Source: Flavobacteriales bacterium (lineage in GTDB: Bacteria > Bacteroidota > Bacteroidia > Flavobacteriales_D > Sanyastnellaceae). From it: a stretch of 64,000 bases of DNA. Where the stretch lies: NCBI GenBank assembly GCA_018402085.1, contig JAGYJM010000002.1, positions 1,736,001 to 1,800,000 of the forward strand, in the 5' to 3' direction. Below are positions 1-8,083 of the stretch, piece after piece. Both the position numbers and the translations under genes were made by a program. How positions within the stretch are numbered: the first letter of the stretch is position 1; each line of letters opens with the position of its first letter. The notes beneath the pieces were generated by a model. The model was given only the letters and a program-made list of their open reading frames with translations, had not been told where the DNA came from and did not search any database.

Positions 1-1266
1 CTGCTGGCCGAAGATGCCGGGCGCTTCACTTTTCACAAGCTTGATCGTTCTTGCCATTATTTCTGGGACGACGGCACTCGATTCACCGCCTGGGCCGACA
101 AGAAAAAGCTGTCTGATGAGATACAGAAGGTTTTTCAGGTTGACCCGGCCCCTACCCTTCAACACCTTAAGAAAAGTGAGTTCCTCTACCGGTACACGGC
201 CAAACTCTTCATGGAACGCTCCTTGCACAAGATTGGCTCTTACCTCTCAAAAGACGTCTGGGACGCTTTTGTACGGGTGCATCGTCTCCAGCTGAACGAA
301 TCAATGGATGAGGTGAACCGTAAGCGACTCAATCACCCCAAGCTGGTTCAGCTTTTCAACCGCTACGCCACCTACAATGGTTCTGATCCCTACCGCGCAC
401 CGGGTGTGCTCAACATCATACCCCACCTCGAGCATAACATCGGTACTTTCTTTCCGCGCGGAGGAATGTACCAGATTACACAATCCATCTACCAGACTGC
501 CAAAGCCAAAGGAGTCAAGTTTCATTTCAATGAAGGAGCCACGCGCATTGAGGTCAATCAGAAAAAGGTATCTTTTGTTGAAAGCGCAAAACATCGCTAT
601 CCAGCTGATATTGTTGTGTCGAATGCGGATGTGGTGCCTACCTACCGCTATCTGATGAAAGACCAGGAACAGCCCGAAAAGATTCTCAGCCGAGAGAGGT
701 CGAGCTCTGCACTCATCTTCTACTGGGGCATCCAACGCGAATTTCCCCAATTACATCTGCACAACATACTCTTCAGTGACAACTACCAGCAAGAGTTCGA
801 GCACCTTTTCAAAGGAGATCACCCTTTTGAAGACCCTACAGTCTACATCAATATCACCTCGAAATGCCAGCCTAAAGACGCACCCTCGGGCATGGAAAAC
901 TGGTTTGTGATGATCAACGTTCCGGCGAATACAGGTCAAGACTGGTCAAAGTGGATACCTGTCTTGCGCAAAGCCATCATAGAGAAGATCAACAAGAACC
1001 TGAATACGGATATCGAGCCACTCATCGTGACTGAGCACCGTCTCGATCCGCTATCGATTGAGTCGAAAACAGGTAGCTACCAGGGTGCACTCTATGGCAC
1101 CAGCTCGAATGACAAGATGGCCGCCTTTTTACGTCACCCTAATTTCTCAAGCAAAATCAAAGGGCTGTATTTCTGCGGCGGTAGCGTGCACCCCGGTGGC
1201 GGTATTCCACTATGTTTACTGTCTGCAAGAATAGTGGATGATCTAAGCGCCAAGGCACATGAATAA
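1..1266 (+). CDS. crtD: Carotenoid desaturase, CrtD/CrtI family (5' end outside window)
   Basis: The frame is open from the first base, so this is the C-terminal 421 residues of a phytoene-desaturase-family FAD enzyme. The end carries the family's C-terminal FAD-binding segment (FCGGSVHPGGGIPL). CrtI and CrtD cannot be separated by motif alone. I favour CrtD, which introduces the 3,4-double bond in 1-hydroxycarotenoids, because the gene runs directly into a CruF hydratase, its usual pathway partner; this is inference from context. It overlaps cruF by 8 nt, so the two are probably translationally coupled. The substrate is membrane-dissolved. Confidence 0.8.
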   Translation: MLAEDAGRFTFHKLDRSCHYFWDDGTRFTAWADKKKLSDEIQKVFQVDPAPTLQHLKKSEFLYRYTAKLFMERSLHKIGSYLSKDVWDAFVRVHRLQLNESMDEVNRKRLNHPKLVQLFNRYATYNGSDPYRAPGVLNIIPHLEHNIGTFFPRGGMYQITQSIYQTAKAKGVKFHFNEGATRIEVNQKKVSFVESAKHRYPADIVVSNADVVPTYRYLMKDQEQPEKILSRERSSSALIFYWGIQREFPQLHLHNILFSDNYQQEFEHLFKGDHPFEDPTVYINITSKCQPKDAPSGMENWFVMINVPANTGQDWSKWIPVLRKAIIEKINKNLNTDIEPLIVTEHRLDPLSIESKTGSYQGALYGTSSNDKMAAFLRHPNFSSKIKGLYFCGGSVHPGGGIPLCLLSARIVDDLSAKAHE

Positions 1267-1891
1267 GCTGACCAAAGAACAAGTTTCAATTGGTGTGATG
1301 GCTATTCTTCATGCAGTAGGCATCATGGGCTTGTCTTTGCCTGATGAATACAGGCAGTGGTTTGTGCCCCTCACACCGCTCAACCTGGTCATTTCAGCCT
1401 TCTTTGTGCTCCGCCATGAAAGAAGTCCAAAATGGGGCTTGTTCGCCCTTGTCGCCGTCTTAGCCTACAGTGTGGAGGCACTCGGCATTCATACAGGATG
1501 GCCTTTTGGTGACTACTGGTACGGTTCGCCCCTGGGCCCGCACCTCTTTGAAGTTCCGATCCTGATTGGCCTGCTCTGGCTCCTGCTGCTGAATGGTGCC
1601 GCACATTGGGCCAGGCGAATCACAAAAAGCAAAGGCGGGCAAGTCGTTATCGTAGCTGGTATGATGGTCGCACTTGATTTCCTGATCGAACCGGTGGCCG
1701 TTGAATTAAACTTCTGGACCTGGTACGGCGTCGATATTCCCCTGACAAACTATGCCGGCTGGTTCGGAACTGCACTCATCCTTGCCGCCTTGCTGCAAAC
1801 GAATCCTAAATTTGGAAACAACCGCGTTGCAGGCTTGTTCTTCTGGATACAAACTGCTTTCTTCCTCGCATTAAACATTTTGTTGCAATGA
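1259..1891 (+). CDS. cruF: Carotenoid 1,2-hydratase, CruF family
   Basis: A 210-residue integral membrane protein with about six to seven hydrophobic segments. It matches the CruF/bisanhydrobacterioruberin hydratase family (DUF422), with the typical G.WPFG.Y.Y...LGP stretch near residue 80 and a DFLIEPVA segment near residue 137. The family adds water to the psi end of carotenoids to make the 1'-hydroxy group of myxol- and saproxanthin-type pigments. The ATG lies inside the end of crtD, and the last codons overlap crtZ in an ATGA, so four crt genes form one operon. Confidence 0.85.
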   Translation: MNKLTKEQVSIGVMAILHAVGIMGLSLPDEYRQWFVPLTPLNLVISAFFVLRHERSPKWGLFALVAVLAYSVEALGIHTGWPFGDYWYGSPLGPHLFEVPILIGLLWLLLLNGAAHWARRITKSKGGQVVIVAGMMVALDFLIEPVAVELNFWTWYGVDIPLTNYAGWFGTALILAALLQTNPKFGNNRVAGLFFWIQTAFFLALNILLQ

Positions 1892-2367
1892 GCGCAGCAC
1901 TTATCATCACAGGCACCTTTTTCTTCATGGAATTCATGGCGTGGTTCACCCATAAATACGTCATGCACGGTTTTATGTGGTATTTCCACCGTGACCATCA
2001 CGTTCCTGAACCAGGATTCTTCGAGAAAAACGATGTGTTCTTCCTGATTTTTGCCATTCCCAGCTCCCTCTGTTTCATTTTCGGATCTATGAACGGCTTT
2101 GACTTCCGCTTCTGGATAGGCACAGGTATTGCGCTCTATGGCATCTGTTATTTCCTCGTGCACGATGTGCTTATTCACCGTCGCTTCAAGTGGTTCGATA
2201 AAACCACCAATGTGTACTTCCGAGCGATCCGAAAAGCCCACAAGGTGCACCATAAGCACCTCGGCAAAGAAGAAGGTGAATGCTTCGGTATGCTCGTTGT
2301 TCCTGTGCGATACTTTCGCGAGGCAAAAGCCTCGGATAGGCGGAAACGTGCTAATGCAGGAGGCTGA
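1888..2367 (+). CDS. crtZ: Beta-carotene hydroxylase (CrtZ type)
   Basis: A 159-residue membrane protein of the fatty acid hydroxylase/sterol desaturase superfamily. The di-iron histidine motifs are all visible: HKYVMH and HRDHH near residues 22-40, and HKVHHKH near residues 118-124. The family hydroxylates carbon 3 of the beta-ionone ring. The ATG overlaps the cruF stop and the TGA overlaps the crtYcd start. The last 20 residues are odd: the peptide EAKASD is encoded by one copy of the dispersed stem-loop (2319-2340), giving a basic tail beyond the conserved domain. Confidence 0.9.
   Translation: MSAALIITGTFFFMEFMAWFTHKYVMHGFMWYFHRDHHVPEPGFFEKNDVFFLIFAIPSSLCFIFGSMNGFDFRFWIGTGIALYGICYFLVHDVLIHRRFKWFDKTTNVYFRAIRKAHKVHHKHLGKEEGECFGMLVVPVRYFREAKASDRRKRANAGG
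2319..2340 (+). repeat. Stem-loop element copy 1 (inside crtZ)
   Basis: CGAGGC / AAAA / GCCTCG followed by GATAGG. The stem is a perfect 6 bp, and this is one of two copies with GATA in place of GATG. It is read in sense as E-A-K-A-S-D at the C-terminus of CrtZ. Confidence 0.8.
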
Positions 2368-3101
2368 TGGATAACAGCTATCTCTACCTACTGGTAAACC
2401 TTGGCAGTATCGCCGTGCCGGTGGCTCTCAGTTTTGACCAAAAAGTAGCCTTCTACAAAAAATGGAAAGCCTTCTGGCCGGCCAACCTCATTACCCTCGC
2501 CTTCTTCGTCACATGGGATGCCTTTTTCGAACACGCAGGTATCTGGGGTTTCAATGATACTTACCTCCTCGGACCGCGCATCTTCGGTCTGCCCGTTGAA
2601 GAATGGCTCTTCTTCATTTGCGTTCCATACGCATGTGTGTTCCTTTACGAAACCTTCAGAACGTGGATTCCAGGCTACCCCTTTAAAAAATGGGGTCAAC
2701 CTACACTCGTAGCAGTCTTTCTGCTTTCCATCTTTCTGGTGATTCGCTATCCCGATCGCTACTACACATTCTACACCGCCCTGTTCACCGCCCTGGGCAT
2801 AGCCGCACTGTGGCGCTCAAAACCGCAATGGATGGGCTGGTTCGCCTTCTCTTATCTGATTATCCTGATTCCTTTTCTAATCTCCAATGGCATCCTTACA
2901 GGCATCGAATTCTGGAACTATCCTGTTCTCAATGCTGCTCCTGATGGGGTTACAGATCAGATCGTCTGGTACAACAACGACCACAACCTCCGATTCCGGA
3001 TACTTAGCGTACCCATTGATGACACACTCTATGGTTTCCTGCTGATCGGAATGAATGTGGCTATTTATGAAGTTCTCATCAAACGCTACCAGCTCAGGTG
3101 A
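2367..3101 (+). CDS. crtYcd: Lycopene beta-cyclase, fused CrtYcd type
   Basis: A 244-residue polytopic protein made of two lycopene-cyclase domains in tandem. Each half carries the acidic signature of this family: PVEE near residue 76 and PIDD near residue 217. This is the membrane-embedded heterodimer/fungal type of cyclase, not the FAD-dependent CrtY or CruA. It closes a beta-ionone ring on lycopene. It starts at the A of the crtZ TGATG junction. Its 3' end overlaps the opposing phosphatase-family gene by 16 nt. Confidence 0.87.
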   Translation: MDNSYLYLLVNLGSIAVPVALSFDQKVAFYKKWKAFWPANLITLAFFVTWDAFFEHAGIWGFNDTYLLGPRIFGLPVEEWLFFICVPYACVFLYETFRTWIPGYPFKKWGQPTLVAVFLLSIFLVIRYPDRYYTFYTALFTALGIAALWRSKPQWMGWFAFSYLIILIPFLISNGILTGIEFWNYPVLNAAPDGVTDQIVWYNNDHNLRFRILSVPIDDTLYGFLLIGMNVAIYEVLIKRYQLR

Positions 3102-4183
3102 GCTTCTACCGGACGATGATCGCTGTGCCGAACTTCATGCGTCTCAAAGTGCTCCACTCTCATTCCCCGACTATGCATCACATAGTCTATTCTGAAGAAA
3201 GGAAGGCTTCCGATGTAAGTACTGCCCAGCCCGTTGCCACCTGAAACGAAGGCATCTTCGAGGTGCGACGCAAATAACTCATACGCATATGAAACAGGCG
3301 TGTCATTGAAATCGCCACACACCACCACCGGGTGTGGTGAAGACGCAATGTGAGCAGCGATTTTCTCAGCCTGCGAAGCCCTCTTCCTGAAGGCCCTTGT
3401 CAGTCGATCAGCCAGGCGCTTTGCATCTTCCGGATCCGGCCCCTGTTCCATCGCTTCATAATCTTCCTGCTGAAAACGGATACTGGCCAGATGGGCATTG
3501 TACACCCTGAGGGTATCTCCATCAACTAAAATATCCGTGTAAATGCAGAAGTTATTGGCATCCGATTCAAAAGCAAGATCACCACTTTCAACAATGGGGT
3601 GTTTCGAAAAGGTCGCAACACCAAAATACTGCTTGCCGGTCATCTCGTGGGTGTAACGCTCGTGCACGTGTACATTATCTAGAAATTGCACGAGGGTATC
3701 TTTCGTGTCAAAAATCCCTTTGCGGTCAGTGTGATAGAATTCCTGAAAGCACAGCACATCCACGCGGTGTTCATCCAGAAAATCAAAGATCTTGTCACGT
3801 GTTGCACTTCCTTCTGACCAGTTGTACAGGTCAAAAATGCGCACGTTATAGGTCATCACACTCACACGGTGGGTATTTTTCGCTTTTTCTTGTTCGCGCG
3901 AAAACGCGCGGATGCGAACAGTGCGCTCAATGAAATCAGCCTGGATGATAAAAACCGCGATGATCGCCACTAACAAGAACCAACGCCTGCGCAGCAAGCT
4001 GTAAACCAATCCGAGCACCGCAAGAAAAAACCAGACGGGATAACCCAATCCGAAAAAAGCTAAGTACTGGGCACTGTTCGGAGATACCGATACCGCAACC
4101 GCCCCCAACACCATACCGAGCAAACCAATGAATGCAAATACACGTAAGATTCCGCCCGGGAGCTTACGAACAAGTCGTTTCAT
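3086..4183 (-). CDS. Membrane-anchored endonuclease/exonuclease/phosphatase family protein
   Basis: 365 residues. The first 85 contain about three membrane helices. The rest is an EEP (DNase I-like) domain: MTYNVRIFD near residue 109, FQEFYH with the metal-binding Glu, GDFND near residue 290, and a C-terminal SDHRPV with the catalytic Asp-His. The family cleaves phosphodiester bonds in nucleic acids or phosphoesters; the substrate cannot be told here. It lies 2 nt after a rhomboid gene, as last gene of the mutL operon. A dispersed stem-loop copy in antisense encodes the IRAFSRE stretch after the membrane helices. Confidence 0.85.
   Translation of the reverse strand: MKRLVRKLPGGILRVFAFIGLLGMVLGAVAVSVSPNSAQYLAFFGLGYPVWFFLAVLGLVYSLLRRRWFLLVAIIAVFIIQADFIERTVRIRAFSREQEKAKNTHRVSVMTYNVRIFDLYNWSEGSATRDKIFDFLDEHRVDVLCFQEFYHTDRKGIFDTKDTLVQFLDNVHVHERYTHEMTGKQYFGVATFSKHPIVESGDLAFESDANNFCIYTDILVDGDTLRVYNAHLASIRFQQEDYEAMEQGPDPEDAKRLADRLTRAFRKRASQAEKIAAHIASSPHPVVVCGDFNDTPVSYAYELFASHLEDAFVSGGNGLGSTYIGSLPFFRIDYVMHSRGMRVEHFETHEVRHSDHRPVEAHLSW
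3891..3920 (+). repeat. Stem-loop element copy 2 (inside EEP gene)
   Basis: Core CGCGCG / AAAA / CGCGCG + GATG at 3895-3914. Outer arms TGTTCGC and GCGAACA are also complementary, making a longer imperfect palindrome. It lies antisense to the host gene, which reads it as I-R-A-F-S-R. Confidence 0.8.
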
Positions 4184-4185
4184 GA

Positions 4186-5097
4186 TCAGAGTTCCTGGCT
4201 GTTACGGAAAAGATAGTCTTTCTCATCTTTAGTCAGGCTATCATAGCCTGACTTGCTGATCTTGTCAAGAATGGCATCGATCTTCTCCTGCCGCGTCTTC
4301 TTCTCTGCATTGTAGTCTTCATCAGTGCGGTAAGACTTCTGTTTCGGCTTACGTTTGTACTTGACCTTCATGGCCGGACGGCCTTTTCCGACATTCACGA
4401 CCCGATCCAACAACCGCTCAAACCATGCCCCAATGTCGCGGCCTCTTCGCATCTGATACATCAGTGCAAATCCGTATGCGGCGCCACCGAGGTGACCGAT
4501 CGAACCTCCGACATTTGAAGAGCTGCCAAGTGCCAGGTAGTCAAGCAATACATAGAAAATTGCCACGTACTTCAACTTCACAGGCCCCACAAGAATCAAA
4601 CGGATTTCCATATCCGGAAGGTAAGTGGCGGTGCCGACGAAAATAGCCATGACGGCAGCTGAGGCACCGAGAGCGGTGCTTTTCACTTCTGAAAAAACCG
4701 GTAGCAGATTGTAAGCGAGAAAAAAAGTGACAAAGCCTGCCAGTCCGCCGAGCAAGTAAGTAGCCAGCAACTTCCGGGCACCAAAGTATTCGTGAAAAAT
4801 GCGCCCTAAAAACCATAGAAAAAGCATGTTGAACAGGATGTGAAACAACCCATAATGGGTAAACATATGAGTCAAGATGCTCCATGGGCGAAGCAGCAAT
4901 TCTCCGGCATCAGAAGTTGTTGCGAGGTAAAAATAACTGCTGTTCACAGGATGCAACCAGGCGATGCCTCCGAGAGAAGCTATGATTGCAAAGGTGCGCA
5001 ACACGAGGAAAACCGCAAGGTTCACCATGATAAGACGAATGAGCATCCCGCCCATCCGCCAGCGCATTAAGATCTCTTCTTTAAAACTGTTCGCCAT
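4186..5097 (-). CDS. Rhomboid family intramembrane serine protease with cytoplasmic tail
   Basis: 303 residues from the chosen ATG. Six or so membrane segments carry the rhomboid dyad: GASA (Ser146) and GHLGG (His202). The soluble tail of about 70 residues is basic then helical and resembles the tail (DUF6576 type) seen on Bacteroidota rhomboids. ATGs 6 and 57 nt upstream are possible. I prefer MANSFKEE because upstream sequence is occupied by a dispersed stem-loop and is not family-like. It cleaves transmembrane substrates within the membrane. It sits in the mutL operon after a second rhomboid. Confidence 0.87.
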   Translation of the reverse strand: MANSFKEEILMRWRMGGMLIRLIMVNLAVFLVLRTFAIIASLGGIAWLHPVNSSYFYLATTSDAGELLLRPWSILTHMFTHYGLFHILFNMLFLWFLGRIFHEYFGARKLLATYLLGGLAGFVTFFLAYNLLPVFSEVKSTALGASAAVMAIFVGTATYLPDMEIRLILVGPVKLKYVAIFYVLLDYLALGSSSNVGGSIGHLGGAAYGFALMYQMRRGRDIGAWFERLLDRVVNVGKGRPAMKVKYKRKPKQKSYRTDEDYNAEKKTRQEKIDAILDKISKSGYDSLTKDEKDYLFRNSQEL

Positions 5098-5100
5098 ATC

Positions 5101-5120
5101 CATCCAGCGCTTTTGCGCTG
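5101..5120 (-). repeat. Stem-loop element copy 3 (just upstream of a rhomboid start)
   Basis: On the minus strand CAGCGC / AAAA / GCGCTG + GATG. It ends 4 nt before the favoured ATG of the downstream rhomboid gene, so it probably forms a hairpin in the 5' untranslated region. Confidence 0.8.
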
Positions 5121-5196
5121 CCTGACTTACTGCAACGATCGTGCCGCAGAACAAAAATGTTCACGTCGTCAGCGATTTCCACGTATTCAACCGCTC

Positions 5197-5880
5197 TCAG
5201 TAAAAAGTGTTTCGTTCGCGCTGCCACTTTTTCAGCATAATATACCCGAAAAGCATGCCCCCAAGGTGAGCAAAATGTGCCACGTTCGACCCCGGATTGC
5301 TGAAGCCCATAAAGAGCTCGATCGCACCGTAGATGAACACAAATACCTTCGCTTTAATAGGAATCGGTGGGAAAAGAAGCATCAACCGGGTGTTGGGAAA
5401 CAACATCCCGAAGCCCAGCAAAATACCGAACACCGCACCAGATGCCCCTACCACAGGAATCCCGTAAAACATGCCGTAGAGCCTGTCATCCGGGAAATCC
5501 ACTCTGTCAGGAAAAATGCGACCCGTGATTTCAAATATCTGCCAGGCATTTACGGCTTCATGCAGAAAAAACGCGCCTAATCCACAGACAAAGTAGTAAA
5601 TCAGAAAGCGTCGTGAACCCCAGGTGCGCTCAAGGGCCACCCCAAACATGTACAGGGCGAACATATTGAAAAAAATGTGGGCAAAGCTCACGTGGCTGTG
5701 CATGAACATGTGGGTGACGATCTGCCAGGGCTGAAACATGGGAGATCCCGGATAAAACGCTCCAAACTGCTGCGTTAGAAAAGGAAGCGGACCATCACCG
5801 CCGATCACTTTCGTCGCCAGAAAAAAGATGACGTTAATTATAATCAGGTTCTTAATAACCGGCGTTGTGGGCTGCAGCAT
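5197..5880 (-). CDS. Rhomboid family intramembrane serine protease
   Basis: 227 residues, compact six-helix rhomboid without a long tail. Catalytic Ser147 lies in GASGAVFG and His205 in AHLGG. The HMFMHSHVSFAHIFFNM segment near residue 57 matches the conserved loop and helix 2 of the family. It starts 2 nt after mutL and is followed, about 100 nt on, by another rhomboid. Two rhomboids behind mutL is a gene order I recall from other Flavobacteriia, so they are probably co-transcribed but functionally separate from mismatch repair. Confidence 0.9.
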   Translation of the reverse strand: MLQPTTPVIKNLIIINVIFFLATKVIGGDGPLPFLTQQFGAFYPGSPMFQPWQIVTHMFMHSHVSFAHIFFNMFALYMFGVALERTWGSRRFLIYYFVCGLGAFFLHEAVNAWQIFEITGRIFPDRVDFPDDRLYGMFYGIPVVGASGAVFGILLGFGMLFPNTRLMLLFPPIPIKAKVFVFIYGAIELFMGFSNPGSNVAHFAHLGGMLFGYIMLKKWQRERNTFY

Positions 5881-5882
5881 AC

Positions 5883-7709
5883 TTATTCAAATTTCGACGC
5901 AAGGTCGTCGGGCGTAAATGTAACAATTGCCGGACGTCCTGTCGGACTATAATTCGGCACTTCGCAAGCAAATAAGCTATCAATGAGGTGGCGCATTTCC
6001 CGGGGTCTCAGTACTTGTCCTCTCCGAATGGCTCCTCCACGAGCCAGACCTAATGCCACACGGTTCAGCCCTTTGTCGGCAGCTTGCCTGCCCGTCTGTA
6101 ACTCGACAAGCACGGCATCAAGCAGCTCTTTGGGCTCTTGCTGAGCAACATCCGCCGGAAGTCCTCGAACGATCAAGTCATTTCGGCCAAACTCGTCTAT
6201 GTCAAAACCCATTTCCTGAAGCTCAGTCAGGGCGCTTTTCAAAAGATCATGATCGCTGACAGATAAGCTCAAATGCTGCGGATACAACAGCTGCTGACTC
6301 TCAACGTTCTCACGGTTGCGGTCATACTTTTCATAGAGGATCCTTTCATGTGCACATTGTTGATCCAGCACGATCATGCCACTTTTGATCGGCGCTACCA
6401 CATAAGCACGACCGATCTGAAATACCGGAGCTTCATGTGCGACGTGATCTGCCTCCTGCTCCAGAGGCATCATCTCCCGTTGTTCTTGCCGGCTGCGCTC
6501 ATCGTCGAGTATCTTATACACCTCACGCCAACTTCCTGCACCGCCGGTTTGAAGACCACCGCCTTCTCGCCCGCCGAGCCCGGTAGAGGGCTTGCGGTCT
6601 GAATCAAAAGGATTGTAATTCGGATTTACCTGAATCTGTGGTTCACGTATCGGACGGTCTTTATCTGGCATACCGATGTTCAACGAAGACTCCTGGTCAA
6701 AGTCAAGTGTTGGAGAAACCTGAAAGCGACCGAGTGCGCGCTTCACTGCCGCACGGAGAATGGTATAAATCGCACGTTCTTCCCTGAACTTAACCTCCGT
6801 TTTATTGGGGTGTACGTTCACATCAATTTGAGATGGGTTAACATCCAGAAAGAGCACATACATGGGGTGTTGACCCTGCGGGAGCAGCCCCTCCATGGCC
6901 TTACTCACTGCGTGATGAAAGTAGCTGTGCTTGATGAATCGGTCATTCACAAAAAAGAACTGCTCGCCTCTGGTTTTTCTGGCAAATTCAGGCTTGCCTG
7001 CAAAGCCGGTGATCCTCACAACATCTGTCTCTTCTTCAACCGGCAAAAGGCGCTCGTCATGCTTTTGTCCGAAAATACCTACCACCCGCTGACGCAGCGA
7101 TCCGGCATTCAGGTGATACACCTCATTGCCGTTGTGATGCAGTGACATGCTAACGCCCGGATGCGCCAGTGCCACGCGCTGAAACTCATCCATAATGTGG
7201 CGCATTTCAACCGTATCAGACTTCAGGAACTGACGGCGCGCAGGAGTATTGTAAAACAGGTTGCGAATGGCGAAAGACGATCCCACTGCGCATTGCACCG
7301 GCTCGCATTCTTTGATGTCTGAATCTTCAACTCGCACCCGGGTACCTACCTCCTCTTCGCGCAAACGGGTTTTTAGCTCAACATGCGCCACAGAGGCGAT
7401 AGACGCGAGTGCCTCACCTCGAAAACCTTTGGTGCGAAGGTTGAACAAGTCTTCAGACTGTGAAATCTTCGAAGTAGCGTGGCTCTCAAAGGCCATTCGG
7501 GCGTCATTGGTGCTCATGCCGCAGCCATCATCAATCACTTGAACAAGGGTGCGCCCACTGTCTTTCACAATGATGCGCACAGATTGTGAACCTGCGTCAA
7601 TGGCGTTCTCAAGAAGTTCTTTCACCACTGAGGCCGGACGTTGAATCACTTCTCCGGCCGCGATCTGGTTAGCGACATGGTCAGGTAATAGTTGAATGAT
7701 ATCAGCCAT
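5883..7709 (-). CDS. mutL: DNA mismatch repair protein MutL
   Basis: 608 residues, normal for MutL. The N-terminal GHKL ATPase motifs are clear: ENAIDAG near residue 34, DDGCGM at 60-65, TKGFRGEALASI at 93-104, NTPARR at 154-159. A linker of about 90 residues precedes the C-terminal dimerisation/endonuclease domain. The metal-binding motif, normally DQHA-x2-E-x4-E, reads DQQCAHERILYE at 449-460, so Asp and both Glu are kept but His is Gln. MutL couples MutS recognition to strand removal. It overlaps the upstream 111-residue gene by 8 nt. Confidence 0.96.
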   Translation of the reverse strand: MADIIQLLPDHVANQIAAGEVIQRPASVVKELLENAIDAGSQSVRIIVKDSGRTLVQVIDDGCGMSTNDARMAFESHATSKISQSEDLFNLRTKGFRGEALASIASVAHVELKTRLREEEVGTRVRVEDSDIKECEPVQCAVGSSFAIRNLFYNTPARRQFLKSDTVEMRHIMDEFQRVALAHPGVSMSLHHNGNEVYHLNAGSLRQRVVGIFGQKHDERLLPVEEETDVVRITGFAGKPEFARKTRGEQFFFVNDRFIKHSYFHHAVSKAMEGLLPQGQHPMYVLFLDVNPSQIDVNVHPNKTEVKFREERAIYTILRAAVKRALGRFQVSPTLDFDQESSLNIGMPDKDRPIREPQIQVNPNYNPFDSDRKPSTGLGGREGGGLQTGGAGSWREVYKILDDERSRQEQREMMPLEQEADHVAHEAPVFQIGRAYVVAPIKSGMIVLDQQCAHERILYEKYDRNRENVESQQLLYPQHLSLSVSDHDLLKSALTELQEMGFDIDEFGRNDLIVRGLPADVAQQEPKELLDAVLVELQTGRQAADKGLNRVALGLARGGAIRRGQVLRPREMRHLIDSLFACEVPNYSPTGRPAIVTFTPDDLASKFE

Positions 7710-8037
7710 TCTTAAAGGTATCGAGCACTTTTTTGAAATTAGTGGTTTCAGCCCATTGAAGCCCTTTATAGAGCAAATAAATTAGGATAACCAGGATGAC
7801 AATGGTGCGAAAAGTCGCCCACAGGTTAGCGTCTGAACGCTTCTTGCGCCGGCTGCTGAAACGAATGCGCTCAGGCACGGCCTGCACGTCTTCTCCTCTC
7901 TCTCGCGCAATTTCGGCATCCAACCGTTTCTTCCGCTCCTCGATTTGTTCCTCTTCCGGGCGGTAGTAGGGCGACCGAAATTGAAAGCGTCGGGGTTCAG
8001 AACGTACATTGCGGAAGAAAAAGCGAGGTACTTTCAT
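7702..8037 (-). CDS. Small basic single-pass membrane protein upstream of mutL
   Basis: 111 residues with no enzyme motif. The first 70 are highly charged (many Arg, Lys, Glu). One hydrophobic helix follows near residues 82-95 (TIVILVILIYLLY) and then a short tail. Proteins of this shape commonly precede mutL in Flavobacteriia; some databases label them riboflavin synthase subunit beta, which nothing here supports. A TACCTTTG -7 box lies 11-18 nt upstream, so this gene probably heads the five-gene mutL operon. Confidence 0.75.
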   Translation of the reverse strand: MKVPRFFFRNVRSEPRRFQFRSPYYRPEEEQIEERKKRLDAEIARERGEDVQAVPERIRFSSRRKKRSDANLWATFRTIVILVILIYLLYKGLQWAETTNFKKVLDTFKNG

Positions 8038-8047
8038 AAAGAAGCCT

Positions 8048-8055
8048 CAAAGGTA
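8048..8055 (-). promoter_or_regulatory. -7 promoter box of the mutL operon
   Basis: TACCTTTG on the minus strand matches the Bacteroidota -7 box TAnnTTTG. The predicted start is about 8041, a few nt before the ATG at 8037. No clear -33 TTTG is seen. Confidence 0.5.
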
Positions 8056-8083
8056 ACGAAGTTCAAGCGAGCTTTCGTACCCC

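Noticed and set aside
301-750. Long open frames opposite crtD and many similar shadow frames elsewhere
   Set aside because: They run antisense to clear genes, lack family motifs and ribosome context, and follow from the codon bias of the real genes.
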